The position numbers and the translations under genes were made by a program. Source: Sanderia malayensis (Eukaryota > Cnidaria > Scyphozoa > Semaeostomeae > Pelagiidae). From it: a DNA stretch of 64,000 nt. The stretch spans positions 4,030,001-4,094,000 of the forward strand of contig RQOL01000618.1 in assembly GCA_013076295.1 (NCBI GenBank), given 5' to 3'. This document shows, one piece after another, positions 12,687-23,547 of the stretch. Below the pieces are notes generated by a model that saw only the letters and a list, made by a program, of their open reading frames with translations, was not told where the DNA came from and did no database searches. Positions within the stretch are counted from its first letter, which is position 1, and each line of letters begins with the position of its first letter.

Positions 12687-13726
12687 TTTGAAACTAGCAT
12701 ACAAAAAAATTTGTAATATTATTTATCAAAACTCTCAATTTGGAGAGAGAAAGCTCCCGTTTTTGAAGTTTTCAAGAATGGTTACCTAGTGTCCTATGAT
12801 TTCATGTTACTTCTACAACCCAAGTATATCACATTGAACGCATAAAATTAACATGACATTAAACAACCATTTGCATTGAAATTTCCAGACTTGAATCAAC
12901 AAAGCCTTAACACTCCGGAACACTTAAATATAATATCGTAAAAGTTGAACTGCAAGTAAAAATAGGCCCAAAATTGGGCGCATCGGATCACGCTGCTAAT
13001 ACAAACTTCTAATGGAGGCATGAAAACTCAAAATTGATATAAAATCAGATTAATGATAAATACACGTAGTAATACAAAAATTACCTGCTTTCTTGTCGAT
13101 GTAAGTATATTTGAGAAGACGTTTATTCAACAGTGCATAATGCCTTGCATACGGAAAGTAATGGCCTTGTTCGAAGAGAAATAGCGTCAACCACGCGGCT
13201 TGGTTCTTCTGAGGCGTTGCGTCATTACCCGCGGGAGACACGCAGGTGCTGTTAGGGCGTAACTGCACACGTGATCATATTACAAGAATAGAGTGCTCAA
13301 TGTAAAGATCACAAAAATGACCCTCACAAAAGAAAGTTTCCTGTACCAATTGTACCCAACACAATGTCTGCAAAGCAGAACAAAGCAAAACATTCACCAT
13401 ACACAATATTTTATATTCATATATATTCTTCCAGCTCAGCATTAAATACATTATAGACCCAAAGCATTTGAAAACTTCTAATGGAAATATATACAAAAGC
13501 ATAGAAATTGATGTCCCCAAATTCTGATGTCCCCAAATGAGACTTTGTCGTGAAAATTCTATTAAGCACTGGGGGCTTATTTGATATCCGAGATTGCAGA
13601 AGGAGTCTTACTAAAGAGGGGAGTTTTAAAGAAGCTGGGACTAAGGGCTTTTACAGTGTATACACATACTTTGATTTAGTCCACAACTCTTGTAAATATT
13701 CTGCACAACAAAAGTTTCAATTTAAA
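12687..13726 (-). promoter_or_regulatory. BTF3 upstream region with candidate 5' UTR exon
   Basis: A locally GC- and CpG-richer stretch lies at about 13085-13270. A good splice donor at 13085/13084 on the minus strand could join to an acceptor 9 bases before the BTF3 start codon. A pyrimidine run (ctcttc) near 13178 resembles the 5' terminal oligopyrimidine start of translation-machinery mRNAs. The 72-codon open frame here does not continue into BTF3 in frame. The stretch 13275-13726 shows nothing else. Confidence 0.4.
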
Positions 13727-14682
13727 CTATGCTTTTGGGACATCAGGACCTTCACTTGATGTCCGTCTCAAGTAGTTCTTTGCATAAGTCTGTAAGGGGC
13801 CAAAACTTGGGTATTTTACAAGCTTTGGTTCTGGAGGGTTGATTCCCTCCCAGTTCTCGTCAATGCTGGGTCTCTTGCGATCTTCAGTTTCCTTTGACAT
13901 TGAGAGCTCAGTAATGTCAAATTTACCCGACGTTACATCAGTGTTCTCTTCACTATGTTTTGCATCATCCGTTTTGCTGTTATCCGAAGATGTTGTGGAC
14001 TCTGTTCTCCTCAGATCCCACCTTGTGTCAGGCATTTCTGCCTGTGATTGTGAAGATTCTGTATCCAGGCTCCGAATATTCGAATCACTAAATGGTCCAT
14101 CCGATGCAGTAAAGCACGTTCTCATGCTTTCATCCCAGTCACCACAATCAATTGGCTCAGTATCAGCTGTTTTCTGAGAAGAGGGGATTGAGCTCTGCGA
14201 AGAGCTATCTGTAACAACAGCTCTGAAAAGACTTCCAGAAGCAGGCTTTAATGACTCAGAAGTGCTCTGAGAGGAGCTGTCATCAGTAGAAACATTTCTG
14301 ATTCCTTTGCGAGCAATCAATTCCTTATTATGAGACACATCATTGGAAAAACAGGACCCATCTTCAGAGGAGGATTCTGTTCTTCGATTACGGAACAACT
14401 TCTCTTCCATCAACAAGTATTTCCTCGCATCTAAACTCTCGTCTGGTAGTGAGTCTGTTGACAAAAGAACAGTTAAACTCAGTTCAGTTCAATTTCACTA
14501 TTTAAAATTCAACAAACATGAAATAATGACAAAACAACTTGAATTATGACAAAATCTATAAATTTATTAAAAAATAGCGGCGGTAACATCAGCTTACCTC
14601 CGCCATCCAGGGATGTATCCAACAATGGAGGTGTAGGGAAAATGGTATCTTCGTTGATCAAAGCAAAATCGTTGTTTATCAT
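13727..14682 (-). CDS. Unrecognised Ser/Thr-rich, probably disordered protein
   Basis: Two exons, 14682-14598 and 14454-13727, join in phase and encode about 270 residues. I do not recognise the family. The N-terminus (MINNDFALINEDTIFPTPPL) and the C-terminal 30 residues, with KLVKYPSFGPLQTYAKNYL followed by RRTSSEGPDVPKA, look like short conserved motifs. Between them lie about 190 residues rich in Ser, Thr, Asp and Glu with several SSSQS and RRTES repeats, which suggests many phosphorylation sites. No membrane segment, coiled coil or catalytic motif is visible. It lies upstream of BTF3 on the same strand. It could be a cell-cycle or adaptor protein that binds partners through its two ends, but that is only a guess from composition. 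Confidence 0.7.
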
Positions 14683-15020
14683 ATCGAAAAAATGAGTCCA
14701 ACTTCAATTAAATGACAACAAAACTGGCGCCAAAAATGAATAGAAAAATGCTTTCCAGATTCAAATACAGTAATAGAAATTCGACATAAATATCTTGCAA
14801 GTGTGATTACGCAAAAACATCAAGTATTTTCAAAATATGCAGCTTTTATGATGAGGGTTCTCGTCCCCTCTCATGTCACGGTGGCTGATAATTTTCATCA
14901 AATATAAAACAAAACAAGTTGCGAGAGAGAGTATTTCAACAAGCACGTGTTTGTGAGCCTCGTAATCAGATTAAGAAATAGCGCCAATGCGCCAATGCCA
15001 CTGGCCAATGCTCACTACAT
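14683..15020. other. Upstream region of the Ser/Thr-rich gene
   Basis: This is non-coding sequence directly upstream of the start at 14682 on the minus strand. It presumably holds that gene's promoter. No clear core promoter element was identified. Confidence 0.4.
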
Positions 15021-15029
15021 TGCATCGAC

Positions 15030-15495
15030 GTCATCTACGCTCCTGCGCAATACCAGACAATAGGCTGTTGCGCATTCTCACCACCTTTATCCTCCACATG
15101 ACGTAACCCTAACCCCAACCCCTAACCCTAAGGTCAACGCATCAGCCATTAGAGACATCGTTACGTCGTCAACGCTCCTGCGCAGTATAAGTTATTGGGC
15201 TACTGCGCATTCTTGCAACCTTTCTCCTCCGCATGACGTAACCCTAACCCTAACCCTAACTCTAACCCTGCGCCCAATTCATCAGCCATCGGCACGTCAT
15301 ACATGCTCCTGCGCAGTACCTAAAACTAACCATAGAGATAGGATAAGGATTAGTATATATCCTATCTCTATGAAACTAACCAACTGCGCATGCTGACCAA
15401 CTTTCTCCTCCGCATGACGTAACCCCAAGACTGGCCCTAGCCCTAACCCTAAAGCCAATTGCAAAAGGTGCAGGGTTAGGGTTAGGTCCAGGTTT
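15030..15495. repeat. Telomere-like interstitial satellite, about three units
   Basis: Three diverged units of about 130-160 bp share an ordered set of blocks: gctcctgcgcag, ctgcgcat, tttctcctccgcatgacgtaa, a run of CCCTAA repeats and catcagccat. The CCCTAA runs lie near 15103-15132, 15239-15272 and 15440-15455. A reversed gggttagggttagg lies at 15474-15487. The third unit is interrupted by the palindrome at 15331-15372. Confidence 0.85.
15331..15372. mobile_element. 42-bp foldback insertion with 8-bp flanking direct repeats
   Basis: 14-bp perfect inverted arms (15331-15344 and 15359-15372) surround a 14-bp centre. Both sides are flanked by aaactaac (15323-15330 and 15373-15380). An 8-bp duplication is what a hAT-type transposase leaves, but the insert is far too short to be autonomous. 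Confidence 0.6.
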
Positions 15496-15523
15496 AAGGC
15501 TACGAACGACCCTAGATAACTGC

Positions 15524-16190
15524 TGGGAATTCATTGATGGAACTGTGCGTCCAATATAATAACTCGATAGCTCCTCCGAGTTCTTTTTATTTGCCCTAAG
15601 CTTTATATTTTTGTATTTAATTAAGTATCCTTATCCTGTAATTAAAAGCTTGAATGAATGAAATTGAATATGTAGACAAACCAGGAAACAGAGGGTTGTG
15701 TACCATGGACATAAACAGGTTCATGCATTAAAGTTCCAGTTTGTTGTCACTCCCAATGGTTTGATTACAAATACTTTTGTACCTGCTGAGGGCAGGAGAC
15801 ACTATAGTACACTGCTAGCAATGCCGGGTTTGCTAAATCAACTGAAAGAAATGTCTGTTGCCCCCAATGAAAATCTGCTATGCTTGTATGGAGATGCAGC
15901 TTAACCCCATAGATTGTACCTACAATGCCCATTTGCAAGACAGCTGCAACTGACCCCAGAAGAACAGGCATTTAACCAGTCAATGAGCAGAGTTTGGGTT
16001 TCAGTTGAATGGGTTTTTGAGACCCAGTAAACTATTTTAGGTTTATAGATTTTATGAAAAATCTAAAAATAGGGTTAAGTGCTGTTGGGAAGTTTTACAC
16101 CGCTGCAGCATTACTGAGAAATGACATGACATGTCTGCATGGAAACTTGACATCCAGATTTCTTGAACTTGACCCTCTAGACACATAATA
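15524..16190 (+). pseudogene. PIF/Harbinger transposase (DDE_Tnp_4), broken
   Basis: A decayed C-terminal catalytic region. The first block reads EFIDGTVRPI at 15524-15552. After an insert of about 115 bp the reading resumes as a CRQTRKQRVVYHGHKQVHALKFQ block. The second catalytic aspartate follows in LYGDAA, then a SVEWVF block with the glutamate. All three acidic residues of the DDE triad can be traced. The frame has stop codons after GDAA and several more after position 16029, so no active enzyme is made. The N-terminal part is missing and merges into the telomere-like satellite. Confidence 0.85.
15553..15668 (+). mobile_element. Insert inside the transposase, resembles a LINE 3' tail
   Basis: About 115 bp split the transposase between the VRPI and CRQ blocks. 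It has a T-rich body and ends in short gaat-type repeats (gaatgaatgaaatt), as in 3' ends of L2/CR1-like retrotransposons. No clear target duplication beyond aata is visible. Confidence 0.4.
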
Positions 16191-16315
16191 TTGATATTAA
16201 CATTATATTAATAATTATTTTTTGTAGATATATATATATATAATATTTAGTATATTGATAGCTCTGCTCTGCAAACAAAATATATTCTTCTTTAATCTTA
16301 GTGCTGTATCTTGCT

Positions 16316-16870
16316 TTATCTATTTTTGACTAGATTCATTATCAACTCATTTTGTTTCTTGATTTCTTCAATAATTTGTTGCTGCTGTATCAGTTGCTTT
16401 TGCAAAATTATCACCAAAGCATTATCTCTCTCTTCCTTTCTTTGCTTTTCACTGCATTTCTCCTCATATTCCTTTTCTTTCAAGGCTTGCTTTCTCTCTT
16501 TGATGGCCAATTCCCTTTCTTTCAATTCAATTCCCCTCTTCCTCAGGTCAAATTCTTTATTGTTCTTTTCTTTTAAATATTGCACAGCCTCAGATTGCTG
16601 ACCCAATTTTTGCTTTTTTCTTGCTTTGTCTGAGTTCTTTTCTCTCTCTCTTGTTTTGCCCAATGTTTCCATGCATCTTTTTCGCACACTCTCTGCTGTC
16701 TCCTTTTCCATTTCCAAATTCTGTCTTCTTTTGTTCTCACCAACCTTACCCTGTTCCTCCTCAGCTGCTTGACTTTTTCCAATTATCTCTTCCATTGCAT
16801 CACGCACTTCTGTGTTCTCTGCATTTATCATTATTTTCCTGCAATTTGACTTGGATTCATTGACACGCAA
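16316..16870 (-). pseudogene. Harbinger-associated second protein (charged coiled coil), probably truncated
   Basis: An open frame of 184 codons, extremely rich in Lys, Glu, Arg and Gln, with a long predicted coiled coil. The sequence YLKEKN is followed by a KERELAIKERKQALKEKE stretch and QKQLIQQQQIIEEIKKQ. PIF/Harbinger elements carry a second gene, usually a Myb/SANT-like DNA-binding protein with such a tail, in the opposite direction to the transposase. Its position (126 bp past the transposase, convergent) fits. The SANT domain itself is not seen upstream, so the copy is probably incomplete. Confidence 0.6.
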
Positions 16871-17159
16871 AAGCTTTTTGCCCTTCTCGTGATTTCAAAC
16901 AGTGAAAAGGTAGGAGCGAGTTGCAAAATGAACAGGTATTCAGTCTCGATTTCGCGAGAAAGCACATGCATGATGCAAACATCGTCACGTTGTTGCAACG
17001 CGAGCAAAGCAAGAAGGCCCAAAACGTTTCAGCTCACAAACCAACGGTTTTCAGCTATGAACTTACGCAAATCACAGCTATAACGAAGCACTTCTTTAGC
17101 AATTTATTAGATCAACCTTTCCGACATCTAGAAGAGTATTAATTGTATCCCAGAACCAA
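16871..17159. other. Gap between transposon remnant and ELOF1
   Basis: This should hold the ELOF1 promoter and 5' UTR. The open frames on both strands look accidental. No core promoter element was recognised. Confidence 0.4.
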
Positions 17160-17777
<618 letters not shown>

Positions 17778-19028
17778 CAGATAGCTGAGGCTTTCTTTTC
17801 TGCGATTGAGTTTTCAACATTATAATATAAGGCTTAAACACAAACATTGCAGCAATAACTGGGTACATAACAAGGAGCATTTTGCTGAGAAAGTATTTGA
17901 CTATTGGTGTATATAAGAGAAATGAAATGAAGCATCAAAATATTGTAGTTTTCAAGCTTTAGAGTTAGATTTCTGTAAACAATTTAATGCTCAGTTTCCC
18001 CCTTTGATTTTTAAGGCCTTTGCTTTTTGATCTGTAGAAAGTTTAAAATATCTCACACAAACACATTTTGACATTTTTTGTGGTTTATTTTGATCCATAG
18101 AATTTGTGTTTTATTATTCCGCTTTATCAACTGAGCAGCTGTGACTTTTATATTTATGTATCAACAATAATTGTTGCATAATAAAACCAAAACTACATCG
18201 TTGTAACTTGGTAAATGGTGTATTTTATTATTGCAATTTATTCTCCAATTTGTTGGAATTCTTGAGAATGCTTATCGTGGCTGATATATGGTATGAGGTG
18301 CGTCTAAGTCAGTTTTTCTAGCAGCGCCAAAATGGCAAACACAATGGTTTCTTGAAAAATCTATTGGAAAGGGTTTCCAAATGAGTTTTTATGCGATAAG
18401 TTTGGAAAACAGTTGTTAGTCCCAATTCAAAAAAATTGGCAAGGCCTTCAGGGAGCACTTGATGGAGAATTTATGGTGAATCTCAATTTTTGTTGTTCTG
18501 TTGACGTATATAACAACGGGTAGAAAAAGTGCGAAAGTTTTCATTCGAAAGATCATCAAACTAAACTTCACATCCGTGTATTTTTGCACAGAAAGTAGAC
18601 TGTTTTATTACCCCCGGTTAAGTTGAACGAAATATGCGAATTATTGATTGAATCGCAAATAGGCAGCCGGGGATGAAGTAATGTTTCGATGATAAGAATG
18701 ATTGATAAGTTTCAGGTGAGTGATCATAAACCACAGATGGCTTGCCAATATTAAAACAGCTGGCTGACTACTGTGCAAATTGCCGCTTTTCTCAATCAAG
18801 ACAACAACATTCAGGCTCGTTGAAACACTTCGATTCAACACAGACCAAATCGGCATAGATATATTCTTGCAGCTCTCTAAATTTCAGATAAACGGAGGCG
18901 AACATGGCAATGAAATAAGTTTTGTGGTCTTAATTCTGCGCGATACAGCTCCTAATCCGAGAATTGTAGCAACACAACGGCCCTCGATCAGTGTGGTTAA
19001 GAGTTTGAAAATTCGTCGAAATATAGTC
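17778..19028. other. ELOF1 3' region and upstream region of the SNAG exon
   Basis: The first 400 bp are probably ELOF1 3' UTR. The rest is non-coding apart from an open frame that runs through 18780-19028 into the SNAG exon in the same frame. I treat that frame as 5' UTR because a SNAG motif works only at the very N-terminus. Confidence 0.4.
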
Positions 19029-22000
19029 ATGCCTCGAACATTTCTTGTAAAATCATACAAGAAGAGAGAAAACAAAATCATCGAGTTTGAAAGTTGCTCG
19101 ACAGAGAATGGATATCAGAATAAAATACAGAATAACAGTGATATCAACACTGCAACAATACTGGCGAAGAGGAAAGCTGATTCAAACTTTGCAGGTATAA
19201 ATCTGAAATTTGTTTTCATCAAAAATTGTGTGAGAAATTATTGTCTTGTTGTAAAAGGTTTTGATGAACCGGGTAATCGTACTACCTCTAGTTATCGATC
19301 ATGTTATGATTTCGTAAAATATGTGTATATTACTGGCTATTTTATCATATTTTCACGAGTTTTATCACAGATTTACGTGAGTAGTTTAGCCAAGTTTTAT
19401 CCAGCTGTCTTGGTGAGAAATGTTTGCCTTTTCTTATCAAGAGTAAACGTGGGCCGTAGCAGATGTGCGGGCAATTGCAACTCAAAAGTCTACGTTGTCG
19501 CCTTTAGCAATACATACAATTTTGAGTGCACTAAACAAAACTCGCCCGAAGCATGCAAATGTTGGGGTATATTTTACAACAATTGGCACCGATGTTTGCC
19601 ATTTCTTTGAACAAACAGCTCAAAGTTTTCGAAGTCTTAGAATTTTATTTATCATTGCGAGGTTAAAGTTGAGAAAAATAACGAAATAAACGATTGTATT
19701 GTCATAGACGTTCGTCACTAATTCTAATCAAAACAGTAAATTGAAGTTGAATAGGAGCGAAGAATATCTCGTAGCAAAAAATAACTTATCTTCTCAGGGA
19801 AGAAAGGCTCGTTAATCGAATAAAAACAAAGACATCTTTTCTGGCATGCTACACTTCGACCATCTGTCAGGCAAACACAGCAATGCATGATGATTTGCGA
19901 ATTTCTAATTATAATCACACATGCTGAGCACATTTGTGATTCATAGAAATTTCGAGTCTCCTTGTTCAGGTCAAAGCAGAAAATGTTAATGTAAAACGCA
20001 TGCGGTCCCTCTGAATCACCTTGTTATCAATTCGAAAACGCTACAAACTACATACATTTCATTTCATCCTCTTGTCAATATCAAATATATAGGCCTTTAA
20101 AATGTTTGGATTTACAACTTTGATTCGAAACGAGCTTGCGATACTGCGTATTCAAAGTTCATGTTTCAAGTTGTATTATGATTACGAAACATTAATGGCC
20201 TTCCTTAGAAGTGCGAAATGTTACAGGGGCTTTTGTGATCTTCTACGAAATTAAATTATGGAACCTTCCACGGCAGACTGTGTGAGATTTTAGGAAATTT
20301 CATGCACACACGATAATCTCTTTTCTCGTCCTGTATATTTTCGAGAGGTCGTGTACAATGAAGCACTTCTTTTTTCTCCATCACACACAATGTTAAGAGG
20401 ATAAAGACTAACCACCTGGCCTATCTTTTGTCTCTTCGTGAATTATAAGAATCAAGCAAAGCGAGGTCGATTTCGTTTTGCAGCTTATTTGCCTTGCACA
20501 TTGAATGCTAACAATGTGAAGCTATCTAATGTGTGTCTTTTCATATGTATTGTTAGTCTTTTGCTCGACGAACAATTAAATATTTGCATAGTATTGTTAA
20601 TATTGACAATACTGCCATCTGTCTGGCAGCTGCAACTTATTTGACATCTGTGACCAGGTCTCGTTTAATTTTCCCACTGTGGTTAAACGCCACCGCGATG
20701 TCCATTATTACAGTTTGACCTTCGTTTCAACATCACAACTCTATAAATCCATCCTTGACAATGTGATCAACCACGCGTTCAATACCCGGGGGTTAGCTCG
20801 AACTTACAAACCTGTGTCACTTTCAAAAAGACCTCCACATTAAATGCATTCTAACAATAAACGGCAACAATTATACTTCGCCCCACTTGAACAATCATTA
20901 CCTACCTCAAGGCCTGATTCTCAAAGCTCCTTAATTTAGGACCAGTTTTGGCCGAGTTGTGGCACTCTAAAAGTTCCTTAACAGCTCCTCAAAAGTAGCT
21001 TCACATTTTGTGGCCATAAAATAGTATGGGCGCAAAAAGCTTTGAAGTTCGAGCTTTGCTTAATTTGTGGTTTTTCAGTTATATCGCCGTGATAAAACTA
21101 TTCACAATTGAAAAGTTCCTTTCGGGTTCTCTCCAGTAATAAAAAGTTCTTTAAGATTTTTGACTCTCTACATGTAGGTTCCATATAAAGGAGTTCCTTA
21201 TAAAGAAGCACGAATACTTGGTTTCTCTGTAGTTTATATATATATGACTCTCTTACAAGAACATTCAATTTCGAGCAAGCCACGTTTATAAATTTTTAGA
21301 TTAGCCGAAAAATTTTCTTTAAAAGTTCTTGATTTTGATATACTTATTTTAACGAAAAAGAAGGAAAATATATATCTTAATTTGGGAAAGGAAAAGTTTG
21401 TTTGGGAGACAAGAAAAAGAGGAGAGATTTACAAAGCTTTAAAATGTTCTTAACAACTTATAAACTTTTTGTCATTTGAAGCCTTAATTTCTCGCATGGT
21501 TTGATTGTTTCCATGAAAAAAACCTCTAACATGTTGTATTGTTATTCGCTGTGTAGATTTCGAAGCTCGAGTCAGCCGCGGAGAAATGGCAACGAAAACC
21601 AGCATATTTATGCCCGAAAATGCCAAAAAAGTGCACATTGGTAACGGATATAATATCCCGCTGTCAACTGAAGCCAGCCTCGCTAAGTCCATCGAATGGG
21701 ATGAGTACAATGATACATCGGAACGAGGCCAACGCAATTTGCGACATGATCGCAATTCGTCGCAGCAACGCAACTCGATATATCACGGTAAGAAGAGCGC
21801 ATGGATGGGGGAAAATGGGTGCAGGGAACCGACGGAGTTGGGGAACGCAAAAGAACATCACAGGTCGTCTGTGTTCGGAGGCAGACGGAATCCCGGCATA
21901 ATGCGGCCGATTGCCATTGTTGCTGATAAATGCCACTGCAATGAATGCCAGGTTGATCGGTACAAATATCCGATGTGTGATGCAACGTGTGCTGCATCAA

Positions 22001-23547
22001 ACGGTCATGCAAGATACAGTGGTGAATTCTGTTTTGAAGAGAAAAAGGTGGGCGGAAGTCATCGAGAAATTGACAGAGACAGGGAGCGGATGTTGAAAAG
22101 GAGGGAGGAACGGTTTAATGACATCCAGCTTAACAATCACGGTGGATCGGAGACGGGGGATTACAATGTCCATTACACCGAACATGCAATGAATCAGTAT
22201 GATTCGAAGAGTGTGTTTCACACCACGATAGACAGAGCTTCCGACCTCGATAGAGATCCAGCGAACCATTCAAATTGCAAGCCGGGTAGGAACGGAGACA
22301 TGTCTCCAACAACAAGCTTGGAGAATGTAACACAGGCCCGTGGTATGATGATCAGCCGTGATTATAATGAGAGGAAAGATCGTTCAAGAATGCATCTGGA
22401 TTCAGAAAATCCTGCCATGACTGTTGATAAAGCGGACGATGATGTGGAAGGATTATCCCCTCCCAATCATAAACATCGAAGCATGGACAGGAGGCTGGTC
22501 TCGAATCGACTCAAACGGCATTATGTTGGTGACGACGATTATCAACACAAGGAATCGAAAATGCCAAGGGAAGTTGTCAAGGTGAAGGAAGAAGAGGGTG
22601 CTTGTTTCAGCAATGATCAACTCAGAGTCAACAGCAATGGAAGCTGTGGCAGCGCTGAAACGAGGCTCACTAATAAAAGTCAGGAGGAAGACAAGGAAAG
22701 ATCGGATTTTTGGAAGTTGACAGAGAACAGTATCGGAAGATTGAATAATATCAGCATTAAGGTGGAGAGTTTGGTCGAAGAGAATGAATGGTCTGCTAAG
22801 CAGAGCTCCACTGATTCTAGTCCAGCAGCCGAATGCAGACGATCTATTGGTAGTTGTAGCAGCAACAACAATAACAATAAAAGAGAAACGATGGCGAATA
22901 AAAGTATTGGAAGGAAACTAAGTACCTCAAAAGATGGGGGGAAGAAGAGAGAAAAGCCTCATTGCAAAGTGTCTGTTCCTTATCGATCGTTGAAATCGGA
23001 TCTATGCATGGCATACGAAGAGGAGAATATTCATGGCTTTCGAGAAAGGGCTGTGTCAAATTCGAGTGGGTCAAGTGCCTCTGACTACAGACAAGATGTG
23101 GAAGAGGGGGAGGGTGTGAAGAATGAAGAAGACATGCCCGGTGAATTCAGCACTTATAATCCGGAATTCCTATTGGCAAACAAAGCGGGCAGGGAAGCAA
23201 GGGAGAAGGAGAAACGAGCCATAGTCAGGAAATTAAAGGAGCGAGACGCGGGCAAAAAGAGCAGAGCTGTAGCCAATTGGCTGGAGCGCAAAAGAGTCGC
23301 AGAACTAAACGAGGCTTTTGAGCTTCTGCGCAAGATCGTACCGACATATGGAAACGAGGACAGATCATTGTCGAAGATAAAAACACTTCGATATGCATCG
23401 ACATATATCAATCATCTTGCTATGATTGCCGATAAACAAAGGCGATATGGAGTGGACGATGTGAAACAAGGACTGTTGAATCTGTTAGAAATCGATCCAC
23501 TCATCCAGAGATGCCAAGAGCATTTACAGACTCGTTGCGTAATCTAA
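19029..23547 (+). CDS. bHLH transcription factor, probably with an N-terminal SNAG motif
   Basis: Two exons are proposed: 19029-19194 and 21557-23547, about 718 residues. Exon 1 opens MPRTFLVKSYKKREN, a near-perfect SNAG motif, the N-terminal peptide by which Snail and Gfi1 proteins recruit LSD1 corepressor. It ends in codon phase 1. The acceptor at 21557 restores the frame into a long exon with its own ATG at 21586. Counted from that ATG there are 653 residues: a disordered region of about 550, a Cys cluster at 116-149, then a bHLH at about 559-613. The helices read LNEAFELLRKIVP and LSKIKTLRYASTYINHL. The basic region is unusual (ANWLERKR, Leu where Arg is typical before the E-box-contacting Glu). 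The bHLH exon is certain; the link to the SNAG exon is inference from phase and splice sites. Confidence 0.65.

Noticed and set aside
13050..13268. A 72-codon minus-strand protein upstream of BTF3
   Set aside because: It does not continue in frame into any exon and resembles no family. It lies in the CpG-richer promoter region and is better read as a 5' UTR exon.
18780..19028. N-terminal extension of the SNAG exon
   Set aside because: The frame is open, but a SNAG motif functions only at the N-terminus, so the ATG at 19029 is the likely start.
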